Below are positions 1 to 7,775 of a DNA stretch of 11,470 bases, piece by piece. Made by a program: the position numbers and the translations under genes. The notes under the pieces are model-generated. The model was not told where the DNA came from. It was given only the letters and a program-made list of their open reading frames with translations, and did not search any database. Numbering within the stretch: position 1 is the first letter of the stretch; every line of letters begins with the position of its first letter. Source of the DNA: Euperipatoides rowelli (Eukaryota; Onychophora; Udeonychophora; Euonychophora; Peripatopsidae); assembly GCA_003024985.2 (NCBI GenBank), contig PXIH01S0002192.1; one strand, given 5' to 3'.

Positions 1-191
1 CNTNAGAAAACTGATTCCGAACAAACCCTCAGCCTCATGGTCTGCCTACTGCCATTGCACAATGGTTCATTCTCATGAATCATGCCATGCGGTATAGGTC
101 GTCTTCTGGACTGCCATGTTGCTCTGATTCCTGAAAAAAAAAAGATTCAACTTTTTTTCCTGACAAATGTTCTTTATTTGTTTATTTTTAG

Positions 192-307
192 TTATGTGAG
201 GAAGAGTTTGATCTACTGCATTCACATGGTATTAAAAAGTGTCTCCTCCCAGATTTTAGCCTCTGAATACATGGATTGTTTGATGGAAAATTGTAGCTGG
301 CTAACAG
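192..307 (+). CDS. Internal coding exon A of a split gene, product unrecognised
   Basis: Seen: the stretch follows a T-rich acceptor ending TTTATTTTTAG and ends at a plausible donor, ACAG|GTTCGA. Reading after one leftover base gives 38 open codons, starting YVRKSLIYCIHMVLK and ending MDCLMENCSWLT. One base is left over at the 3' end. That phase matches exon B at 1315, which starts with two leftover bases, so the junction codon becomes GAT (Asp). The peptide is rich in spaced hydrophobic residues with few prolines, like the paired helices of HEAT/ARM-type proteins; that is an inference from pattern only. The same frame stays open past the donor to a stop at 370-372. A second frame, starting LCEEEFDLL, is open to a stop at 264-266 and could be a terminal exon instead. 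The phase match and richer composition favour the frame given. The preceding exon is not identified. Confidence 0.5.
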
Positions 308-504
308 GTTCGAACATGTCATTATTTGTAATGATTCACATCATAAGTAAAATAAAATACAAAAAAATTTAGATTTTTTTTACAGGCTTTCAGATAATTA
401 TTTGATGATGACTTCCATTGACTCCCTAAAATTTTAAGGTGGCAGTCAAACAATTTGATTTCTGCCACAATTCTAACATGATGTTTTTAACCAAAAGTTC
501 TTAA

Positions 505-682
505 ACATACCTAATAATACCTACAGTAAGAGTACCTAATAATACCTAAGAGTACGGTACATAAGAATACCTGAGTACCTAAGAATACCTAAGAGTACCT
601 AAGAATACATAATAATACCTAAGAATACCTAATACTTAATAGTACCTAATGCCTGAGTACTTAAGAATACTTAATAATACAT
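505..682. repeat. Degenerate 10-bp tandem repeat (TAAGAATACC/TAAGAGTACC)
   Basis: About 17 imperfect units of a 10-base word run head to tail, alternating mainly between TAAGAATACC and TAAGAGTACC, with variants TAATAATACC, TGAGTACC and TTAATAGTACC. Units vary by one or two bases and some are shortened, so the array is old rather than freshly expanded. The 10-base spacing equals about one helical turn. It lies inside the inferred intron between exons A and B. It has no spacer structure and is not a CRISPR array. Confidence 0.8.
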
Positions 683-910
683 GACCAAACTGGCCTTTTA
701 TTATATTAGATAATTACACCAATGTACAGTAGGTTATTGTATATCAGTGTATATACTGTTCTCAAAAGATTTAAAAATGCTGTCATCGTTCGTAATATTA
801 TATACTGTATATATTATTTTGTTCGTTTCAAGTGTATTAATTATTATTGACTCTAGATTTATGCTTTGACGTCTTGAGAAATTATATGCCACCTAGAATG
901 TCTATTAACT

Positions 911-950
911 CCCTAATTTTACAAAAAAAGCGTTTTTTGTAAAATTAGGG
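911..950. repeat. Perfect 18-bp inverted repeat (hairpin)
   Basis: CCCTAATTTTACAAAAAA at 911-928 is the exact reverse complement of 933-950, separated by the four bases AGCG. The flanks continue the symmetry imperfectly: TGTCTATTAACT upstream pairs in part with the complement of GCGTAAATGACA downstream. The whole structure covers roughly 900-961. Either strand would fold into a stable stem-loop in RNA. It may be a very short foldback element or the remnant of one. Confidence 0.9.
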
Positions 951-1314
951 CGTAAATGACACCAAAACGTCCCTTTTCTGAAAGCCTGATTAAAATTTAG
1001 CAGCTGATATTAAAGGCAGTTTAGGAGTACCCCTTAAAGCATGTTTGTCAAGGTTTTTTTTTAATTTACTTGCTTTCAAAGTTTTAGGCTAGCACTTTTC
1101 CATTTTATCAAGCATTACTCGGTGTATATCATTATTATTTTTTGTAAAGACTGAAGAAGTAAAAAAATAGGTTAAAGAGCATAAATGCCTTCATGAATGT
1201 TTGTAATAATTGTTAGTAAAAAAAAAAAAAGATAAGATCTAGATTTTAATTTCTAACATTCAAACCAGCTATCATTTTCTAGTATATAATTTTGTTTTAA
1301 TATTTTCTTTTTAG

Positions 1315-1397
1315 ATATTATTGACAATGATCAAGACACAGAATGCCAAACAATTGCACTACAAACAATGATGGTGTTACAAAACATTTTGAAAAAG
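1315..1397 (+). CDS. Internal coding exon B of the same gene, product unrecognised
   Basis: Seen: a strong acceptor (TTTTCTTTTTAG) precedes it and AAAAAG|GTAAAA follows. Only one of the three frames is open. It uses two leftover bases and then 27 codons, beginning IIDNDQDTECQT and ending MMVLQNILKK, and finishes on a codon boundary. Joined to exon A the protein reads through ...SWLT-D-IIDNDQ... with no stop. An acidic, polar turn followed by a helix with regularly spaced Leu/Met/Val fits an alpha-helical repeat protein of the HEAT/ARM kind, but I recognise no specific family. Among the best-defined coding exons in the window, because both splice sites, the frame and the phase agree. Its GC content is also higher than the flanking intron. 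Confidence 0.7.
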
Positions 1398-2981
1398 GTA
1401 AAAAAAATTTTTTTTTTTAAAAGAGCAATAACGTTAAATGTTTAGTGCAGAAACTTAGTTTGAAAGAAAAATATTTTTAAAATATGCAATCAAAATTTAA
1501 GGAATATATTTAAGAAATAATTCAATTAGGAACATTTTCACATTTAGTGGTATTTGAAGGTACTGTATGTTGCTTAAAACATTGTTAAATAATTCAGAGT
1601 TTTAAATTTGCCATACAATATATACTATATTTATGTACAGTATGTTGAAGATCTTCTCTCTTACAGTATGTGAATGTTTTGGTTAGAAGACATTGCTACA
1701 CAAATCTCACATTTATATACTGTACACTTCATTAGTTAAGGACAACCGTATTCCATTAATGATGCAAGGTGTACACAAAATAAAATTATAACAGCCAAGA
1801 CACATTTCTCTGGATTTAAAAGTCATCATAAGCACATTACAATTTCTAGAATGAATGTGAAATATATAAAGAACAGAACAGCCTACATGTAAGATATTTA
1901 CAAATAACTAATTAGTATTACTAGTAATCCTGTGTTGGTCGAAATTCGACCAATAAGAAAATTAAAGCCGCCACTCCTTTGTAAAAAGCCGCCACAACGC
2001 TATACAATGAATGTTTTAATTTTATATATAAATTTTTAGCTATTGCTAAAAAAAAAAAAACTCCCTCTCCATATAAACTTTAAATCTCACACTCCGTGCG
2101 CGCAATACGCTTAAAAAGGGATCCAAAGTTTTCCCTTCACATATTAATATACTGTATAGATAATTCTGTAATTAGTTATTTGTAAATATATTGCATGTAT
2201 TCTTTTCTTTATATATTTTTCATTCATTCTAGAAATTGATATGTGCCCATGATGATGGGTTTAAATCCTGAGAAAGATGTCTCGGCTGTTATAATTTTAT
2301 TTTGTGTACATCTTACATCATTAATAGAATTTAGTTATCCTTAACTAATAAAGTGAATATAAATGTGAGATTTGTATATCGAGTTCTTATAAATATTATT
2401 GGCATTGTTAAATGACTTAGAAAATCTTTTTACAAAGTTGACAGAATTTTTTTTTTTTTAATATAATAAAACTATTAAAAAAACTGTGGTTCTTAAAGTA
2501 TATAGATCAAATGAATTTTTAAAGATATTTTTCTTTGATGCAGTATTATTTTTCCAAGTTCTGTAATTTTGTTTATTTGCAGCACCAAATAAAGAAAATT
2601 TAACATTTAAACATTGTACATTTTCCTCTTTATCATTCATCATGTACACACACATTTTCACATATGAAGAATAAAGGGAAAATAAACAATAGACTCAAAC
2701 TTTATCAATTTAAACAAATTTGTCAAGTGCTTCTTTTTTTTTTTTAAATAGTACGGATTATGTTATGTTTTACTTGTAATATTTCAATGACATTTAAAAT
2801 AAAAGACAACCTTACAACTTAGAATTTATGTAAGAACTATGCCTTTTTAAAAACTTTTTTTAATATACTACTGTAACTTTTGCATCAGTCAGTATGTTTA
2901 ATTGTGATATCAACTATGTTTACTTAGTAAACATATTTTTTTTAATTAGCTAATATGTTTAATATTTTTTTTTTTTTTTAG
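1398..2981 (+). other. Intron after exon B, mostly occupied by a foldback element
   Basis: This is a 1.6-kb A+T-rich stretch between the exon B donor and the next acceptor-like site (long T run then AG, 2971-2981). Its middle is the foldback element at 1700-2375. An acceptor-like site, TCTCTCTTACAG, at 1655-1666 is followed by a phase-compatible open stretch that runs into the foldback; I do not call it an exon. The remainder shows only poly-T tracts and A+T-rich sequence. Confidence 0.4.
1700..2375. mobile_element. Foldback-type element (MITE) with long inverted arms
   Basis: Two arms of about 215-225 bp are inverted copies of each other. The left arm starts ACAAATCTCACATTTATAT (1700) and the right arm ends with its complement (2375). 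Internal landmarks also match: AAAATAAAATTATAACAGCC (left) is inverted in the right arm, as are TTTCTAGAATGAATG and TTTACAAATAACTAATTA. By eye the arms are about 80% alike, so the copy is old. The spacer of about 240 bp holds a near-palindrome, TTGGTCGAAATTCGACCAA (1935-1953), two AAAGCCGCCAC words and a CpG-containing patch near 2093-2110. No transposase is visible. The flanks show no clear target duplication beyond a possible TA, so the superfamily is undetermined. Confidence 0.8.
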
Positions 2982-3002
2982 GAATTGATTGGTCTTGAAA
3001 TT
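2982..3002 (+). CDS. Possible microexon C (uncertain)
   Basis: A long T run ending TTTTTAG is an excellent acceptor. The following frame continues exon B without a phase break as ELIGLEI, then meets GTAAGC, a good donor, before a stop codon. The problem is downstream: a 21-base exon leaves phase 0, while the terminal exon at 3298 needs one leading base. Using the weak donor GTCTTG at 2992 instead gives a 10-base exon that fits, reading ELIGSNLRLESL across the junction. I cannot decide between these two readings, a sequence error, or a spurious site. Confidence 0.3.
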
Positions 3003-3297
3003 GTAAGCTGATAAAGTGTCTGGTTGAACATTGACAAATTTCAAACTAACTACAGAATTTTTTTAAAATAATTTTCTTATGGAAATAATAAGTGTATATA
3101 CTGTAAATATAGCATTCAAGTTCTTACTTTTAATAAAATCATTAAATTTTTTTATTGTTAAATATTATGCATAAATTAAANAAAAAAAATTCATAAAAAA
3201 ATAAGGTAAAAAACTATTCCAGTTAGAACTATCATGAAAACTATTTACAAGTGTTTTAATATGTTGCCTGTCTATATTTTATTGATCCTTCTCACAG

Positions 3298-3410
3298 GAT
3301 CGAATCTGAGGTTGGAAAGCCTCTGGCAAGAAAAGATGTTTGACCAAAAACAGGGAAGGAAAATTAAGAAAGCAGAATTAAAGAACAAAAGAAACAAGAA
3401 AAAGGATTAA
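3298..3410 (+). CDS. Terminal coding exon D with lysine-rich C-terminus
   Basis: Seen: the acceptor is TTGATCCTTCTCACAG. After two leftover bases, 36 codons stay open to a TAA at 3408. They begin SNLRLESLWQEKMFDQ and end in a basic tail (AELKNKRNKKKD). The other two frames stop within 4-15 codons. GC content is visibly above the surrounding DNA. The basic tail would suit a nuclear or nucleolar protein, or RNA contact, but A-rich DNA tends to encode lysine in any frame, so this is weak evidence. It most likely ends the gene containing exons A and B, because it has the same strand, comes next in order and is followed by a poly(A) signal. The exact junction upstream is unresolved (see microexon C). 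Confidence 0.55.
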
Positions 3411-3770
3411 ATTAGTACTTTTACCTCAATGTTCTCTAAATGCCTACTGATTTGTTAGTTTGTAATGTCATATGATGTCCACTATAGACTGTCTGAGCCA
3501 TGGTGTGTTGTTCATAATTTGATATACTGTATAGCCCATAATACTGGGCGATTATTCTCACAGGCTGGTAGTCTTTCTGACCGATACGGTTGTACCCTCT
3601 TCGTTCATTGTTAAAAAATGCTTAACTACCTTGATAAATACATTATTTTATCTAGTTCCTAGCTCTCTAACGCAATTTCCATATTTGGCGAAATGGATAC
3701 TAGTGTGTGTTTGGGAAATTGACAGAAAAAAAAAAAAGCTTATAAAATAAATAAAGACATGGTGGAAATT
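3411..3770 (+). other. Probable 3' UTR and poly(A) signal of the plus-strand gene
   Basis: Sequence after the stop of exon D, ending at two overlapping AATAAA hexamers (3745-3750 and 3749-3754). These are followed within 20 bases by a G/T-containing stretch (CATGGTGG, then TTTCTTTTGATG). That order is what a cleavage and polyadenylation site normally shows. An acceptor-like site at 3553-3564 (TTATTCTCACAG) is followed by about 60 open codons in one frame; I treat it as chance or an alternative last exon. Confidence 0.45.
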
Positions 3771-3999
3771 TCTTTTGATGACTATGAAAAACAAAAGTTG
3801 TATACCACTTCTTATGAAACATTAGAACTGCTACAGTTTGGTTTTAGAACTGAAGTTCAAATCTTATAATTTTTATTTTTGTGATGTGCTTTTGCTCTTC
3901 AAAATTGGAGGCACTTCGGTAAACTGTTCATCTTTACTGTTGATATTTCACATTAACTTCAGTTCTCTAACCAGTTAGTGGTTCATCTTTGCACAATGA
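3771..3999. other. Intergenic spacer, nothing recognised
   Basis: A+T-rich sequence with no supportable exon, repeat or motif between the inferred 3' end and the transposon target site. Confidence 0.5.
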
Positions 4000-4898
4000 T
4001 CAATTAGCAGTGTTGGGATAGTTCCAGTTCCTTTTAAAAAAATAGGAACTAGTTCCTGTCATTTCCTGTTTTGAAAAAGGAACTAGTTCCAGTTCCAAGT
4101 TCCTTTTTCGTTCCTTTACCATATCAAAAATATAGACAATAAAAGATTGTATTTTTTATTATATTAGTGCTTAGCATAGCCTAGAAGTGTTTATTGTATA
4201 CACTAATATATTAATATTTAAGCTTCATTTATTTTTATCGGCAACACATAAACAATCTAATCTTGAAATTAGGCTAGAATTAAAATACACCTAATTAATC
4301 TATCGTAATTACAATCTGGCAATTATTTAAATGATGTCAGGGTCTTATTTCTGTTGACTCCAATAGTGGCCATCTACAAATTATCTAAATAAGAATTAAA
4401 ATATTCAACTTTTTTTTTTTTAATTTAAAGTGGGTATTACTTTTTGCCTTTTCTGTAGTCAGAAAAAAAAAAAGATTTGAATGAAAATTTGTAAATGAAC
4501 AGATTATTTAGTTTTAATTTCACGTGCATGACATTATAACAATAAATGACTTAAATGTAATAAAAAGTGATTTATGATTTTCAGGTTATTTTAAACATTG
4601 ATTTTTTAAAAAAAAGAAATTGGATTTACAGTGCAAGAAATAAAATATTTATAATTTCTGTATAATTAGATTTTAATTACTAGTGTTTAGAAATATTTAA
4701 ATATTTTTCTGTTTACACTAAATTATTTTGTATAAATAAAAAAGGAACGACCATTGTTTTCAAAATAAAAGGAACTATTTTCTGGCGTTCGTTCCTATTT
4801 TTCAAAAATGAACGAATTCCTGGCACATTCCTTAAAAAAAAAACTGTTCCAAGGAACACGTTCTTTTAAATTAGTTCCTACTCATCACAGTCTATTAG
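4000..4898. mobile_element. Non-autonomous hAT-like transposon with 8-bp target duplication
   Basis: The element runs from 4008 (CAGTGTTGGGATAG) to 4890, whose reverse complement begins CTGTGATGAGTAGG, so the terminal inverted repeats agree at most positions. It is flanked by TCAATTAG (4000-4007) and TCTATTAG (4891-4898), an 8-bp direct repeat with one mismatch. Terminal CA(G)TG, about 14-bp inverted ends and 8-bp duplications are hallmarks of the hAT superfamily; CAGTGTTGGG-type ends are common among animal hAT MITEs. Subterminal parts are packed with GGAACTAGTTCC palindromes (4045-4056, 4079-4090) and GTTCC/GGAAC words on both sides. The 883-bp interior is A+T-rich with no transposase ORF, so it would depend on an enzyme supplied in trans. 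Confidence 0.85.
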
Positions 4899-6168
4899 TG
4901 CTTTGTCTCTTTTTGGGTAAAGTTAAAGAAGAGGATTTTTTTTCTTATCAGCCTTTCAGGTTGCTAAAGTAATGGGTAAAGTGGATGGATTCTCAGCATG
5001 TATTTAAATCGTCACTGATAAAATTTAAAAACAAAAAAAATAGTTCTAAATATGATAATGGAAAACTTATACTTGTAAATAGGTTTGCTTCTGTTGGGAA
5101 TTTTAAGTGAAAAAAAAATATGCTATTTGAAAAATAGTAGCCTATTTAATTTTTTTTTTAATGTAGCTAAAGTTATTGATCATTAATCTGTTTACAGGTG
5201 GCAAATGAAAATTGAGTGTTACCAAGGGTAGTTGTAAAATTTCCTCTTATATGTTAACATATGTGAGTAGCAGAAGACAAAATGACATGCCTATGAGCAG
5301 ACTTGTTCTTTTAAGTAACTGAAATTTAAAGCTCCCAACATAATTTTATTAGCTTTGATAGAGTATAAATGAATTTAACAAAATTAATGTTCTACCACTT
5401 AATGGAAATTGAGAAACTAAGGACAACAAAATAAAAGTTTAAAACTAAAAAAGAAAAATGTTATACTTAGAGAACAAAAAAAAAAAATGTTCCAGTTTAC
5501 TTTTTTTATTATGCACATTTTGATGTCTCTAATTCTACCAAGTGCGAGTGGGGTAAAAACTAAAATATTAAAGCAAAGGGCTCATCCATCACAGTGCACA
5601 AAAGATAACCCAATTGTTATGTAATGTGAACCCAGATTATTATTTAATGTCAAAATATTTGTTTTTGGTAAAAATTAGGGTTCATACAGTCCTGAATTGG
5701 TGGAAATCTTCCACCTAGTCGATTTTTACAGTTACTGTAACTTTATCAGATAATTTTTTTTGTTTTTAATTTCTATTTTTGAAATTTTTTTTTTTATTAA
5801 AAAATTTATTACTTACAAACATTATAATTATAAATATTTCCGTTTATTTCTTTTTGAATGAATACAATAATCCTGGTTCAATTTTAATGGGAAGTTCTTT
5901 TTACCCATTTAAACTTTCCCGGTTTGTGAGGAGAAAGATGATTTTCAGACTTAATTAAAATGAGGCAGTAAAATTATTTTCTTTAAAAAAATTAACTGCT
6001 GGATGTTGGGTGAACCTATAACCAATTGCAGCATCTCTTAGGGCTTCTAATTATTAGATTTCCAATGGATAATTTTTTTTTTTAAGGGGAATCTATCAGT
6101 CACTATTAAAAAAAAAAATTGAACTATTTTTGTCTGCAATAAGCTAACTTATTTTCTATTCTCCTCAG
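4899..6168. other. A+T-rich stretch with weak exon-like signals only
   Basis: If the exon at 6169 is real, part of this is its upstream intron. Three weak candidates were seen: a 24-base exon at 4952-4975 (acceptor TTTCTTATCAG, donor G|GTAAAG) whose phase fits 6169; a 73-base exon at 5595-5667 whose phase does not fit; and a short one at 5199. A small hairpin, GGTGGAA-ATC-TTCCACC, lies at 5699-5715. I see nothing else. Confidence 0.4.
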
Positions 6169-6245
6169 ATATTCAGCAACTCGGTTATGTAACAGTGCAG
6201 TTTTCTGAGCACATCCAGCCAGACAAAAGTCAAGGCTACATTTAG
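6169..6245 (+). CDS. Candidate terminal coding exon, product unrecognised
   Basis: Seen: one of the best pyrimidine-tract acceptors in the window (ATTTTCTATTCTCCTCAG) precedes it. After two leftover bases, 24 codons are open to TAG at 6243. They begin IQQLGYVTVQFSEHIQ and end PDKSQGYI. The other two frames stop after 7 and 12 codons. The local GC content stands out from the A+T-rich surroundings. The alternation in YVTVQF suggests a beta strand. It needs an upstream exon ending with one extra base, as exon D does, so it could be an alternative last exon of the first gene or the end of a separate small gene. Its upstream partner is not identified. An AATAAA follows 117 bases downstream of the stop. 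Confidence 0.5.
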
Positions 6246-6385
6246 TTTATTTTAACAGTATTAAATTTTCTGCAATTTGTGGGGGTGGGGTGTGAGATGA
6301 CGTCCTACAAAGAGTGGATAGTTTTGTTTTGGCTATTTATGCATTTTTTTGAGCATGGGCAAATAAATATTTATCAGCGAGCTAC
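6246..6385 (+). other. Probable 3' UTR with AATAAA
   Basis: Sequence after the TAG at 6243, including a G-rich tract (GGGGGTGGGG, 6281-6290) and an AATAAA at 6362-6367. Assignment depends on the exon at 6169-6245 being real. Confidence 0.4.
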
Positions 6386-6402
6386 CATATAATTGATATT
6401 CT

Positions 6403-6980
6403 GATTAAATTTACTTGCGATAAAATTTTAAATGTACAATACTATGTATGCAAAGCAAACATTTGCATGTTTTACAGTTTGCATTTTTCATTAAAAATTT
6501 GAAATTACAATACTATATAAAGCAATATTTCAAAGTTTGACCGTTCACATTAGATTCCCGCTGATTAAATTTGAATTTAAATACAATACTATGCAAAAGC
6601 ATTTCCAAGTTCAACGGTATCCATTGGGTTTCAGTGCCGATTAAATTTATTTGTGTAAAAAATTTTTAATGTTCAATATGAAAAGTTGGAGTAAGTCAAA
6701 TTCGACAAAATCCATTAGCTTTCTGCCCTGATTAAATTTACTTGTGTTAAAATTTTTAATGTATAATACTAAGAAAAGAGGGCATTTCAATTTCGACAGT
6801 ATCCATTGCTTTCAGATCCGATGAAATTTACTTGTGTTAAAAAAAATGTATAATATGCAAAGAGGGAGCATTCCAAGTTGAACAGTATCATTAGCTTTCT
6901 GCCTGATTAAATTTACTTGCGATAAAAATTTTAAATGTATGCCAACTAAGTGTTTCCAAGTTTTACAGTTGTTTGCACTG
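6403..6980. repeat. Degenerate tandem array of ~75-90 bp units
   Basis: Seven units, each starting at or near GATTAAATTTACTTGTG, begin at about 6403, 6489, 6563, 6639, 6730, 6820 and 6905. Spacings are 86, 74, 76, 91, 90 and 85. The conserved order inside a unit is GATTAAATTTACTTG(C/T)G, then TAAAATTTTTAATGTA, (C/T)AATACTA, a GCATTTCAAGTT block and CAGTATCCATTAGCTTTCTG. Copies differ by indels and substitutions. The last unit decays into CAAGTTTTACAGTTG near 6975. It starts just after the putative 3' end of the preceding exon. No reading frame is conserved. Confidence 0.8.
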
Positions 6981-7125
6981 GTTTTGCTCTATTCAAAGAC
7001 TAGATAATGATCTAATAAATCCACTATTTTGTTAGATGACAAAATCTAAAAAGATGTCAAAGAATATCTAAGTCATACAAATCCAGATAAAACCTATACT
7101 TGAATATTTGCTATATACTTATGTA
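6981..7125. other. Short A+T-rich spacer, nothing recognised
   Basis: Lies between the tandem array and the next element; no exon or motif supported. Confidence 0.5.
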
Positions 7126-7775
7126 GGGGAAAGCGTGGGACTTTTGTCTTCCCACTTCCTGTTCCACTTTAGTAGTGCTTTATTACCTTGCATGTAATGT
7201 GTGAAGTTGTTTGAATTGATACTCTCTTGTTTTTTTCCTCAAATTTGATCATGGTGTTAAAATTTTTTTTTTTTTTTTTAAGATACTGTAGATTTGAATG
7301 TGAAAACTTTTTTCTAACTTCTTTCATCATTTTTGAGTAGCATGAAACCAATTACAAGTGTCAAGTTTAAACGGAAAATTTAAATTTAAAATTTTTCTAC
7401 ACATGGTTCATAGTGGGACAAGTTCTTGTGGTACAAGATGGGACACATAGGGTATATAGTGGGACTTCGGTATATAGTGGGACAAGTTAATTTTATTGGA
7501 TTTCAGCAAAATTTAACAATTAAAGGTTTTAGTGTGATAAAACATAACAAGACTACCAGGGTAAATGGGTCAAGGGAAAGTGGTCACAAAAGGATAAAAT
7601 GAGTCGCAAACAAAATGAAAATAAGCTGCTCTGATGAGTTTGTCAGCTATGTTATTTTTAAATCAGTTATGGTTACAAAATGTAGCATTTTTTTCATTTA
7701 CTGAAAGACTTTTCCCCCATTTCACCCTCTTTATTAAAACCTTTTTATTGGAACAATTTCCCCACAAAATACCTG

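Larger units (their letters stand above)
308..1314 (+). other. Intron A-B, with repeats
   Basis: This 1.0-kb stretch has no supportable coding sequence. It starts with GTTCGA and ends in a clear pyrimidine tract plus acceptor (TATTTTCTTTTTAG). It carries the 10-bp tandem repeat at 505-682 and the hairpin at 911-950. An AATAAA near 349 could serve a shorter transcript that reads through the weak donor. Confidence 0.45.

Noticed and set aside
82-191. ATG-initiated open frame running from 82 into exon A
   Set aside because: The part before 192 has no coding character, and the clear T-rich acceptor at 191 indicates an intron. Only the portion after 192 is kept.
305-316. GGTTCGAAC resembling a tRNA B box (also GGATCGAATC at 3297)
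   Set aside because: No matching A box at the right distance and no cloverleaf pairing in either place.
1667-1735. Open stretch after the strong acceptor TCTCTCTTACAG
   Set aside because: It runs straight into the foldback element, the acceptor is one of the many TACAGTA words, and no good donor follows in a useful phase.
2458-2661. Minus-strand ORF of 67 codons
   Set aside because: Low-complexity A+T-rich translation with no splice context or motif.
3565-3747. About 60 open codons after acceptor TTATTCTCACAG
   Set aside because: Lies beyond the stop of exon D in the probable 3' UTR, and open frames of this length occur by chance here. An alternative last exon remains possible.
4952-4975. 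24-base exon candidate with acceptor TTTCTTATCAG and donor G|GTAAAG
   Set aside because: Phase fits the exon at 6169, but it is too short to support without transcript evidence.
5595-5667. Exon candidate of 24 codons starting AQKITQLLCNVNPDYY
   Set aside because: Acceptor and donor are plausible, but it ends on a codon boundary and does not fit the next exon's phase; no family is recognised.
505-6980. CRISPR array interpretation of the two tandem arrays
   Set aside because: Units are contiguous and drifting, without constant repeats separated by unique spacers, and the context is eukaryotic.
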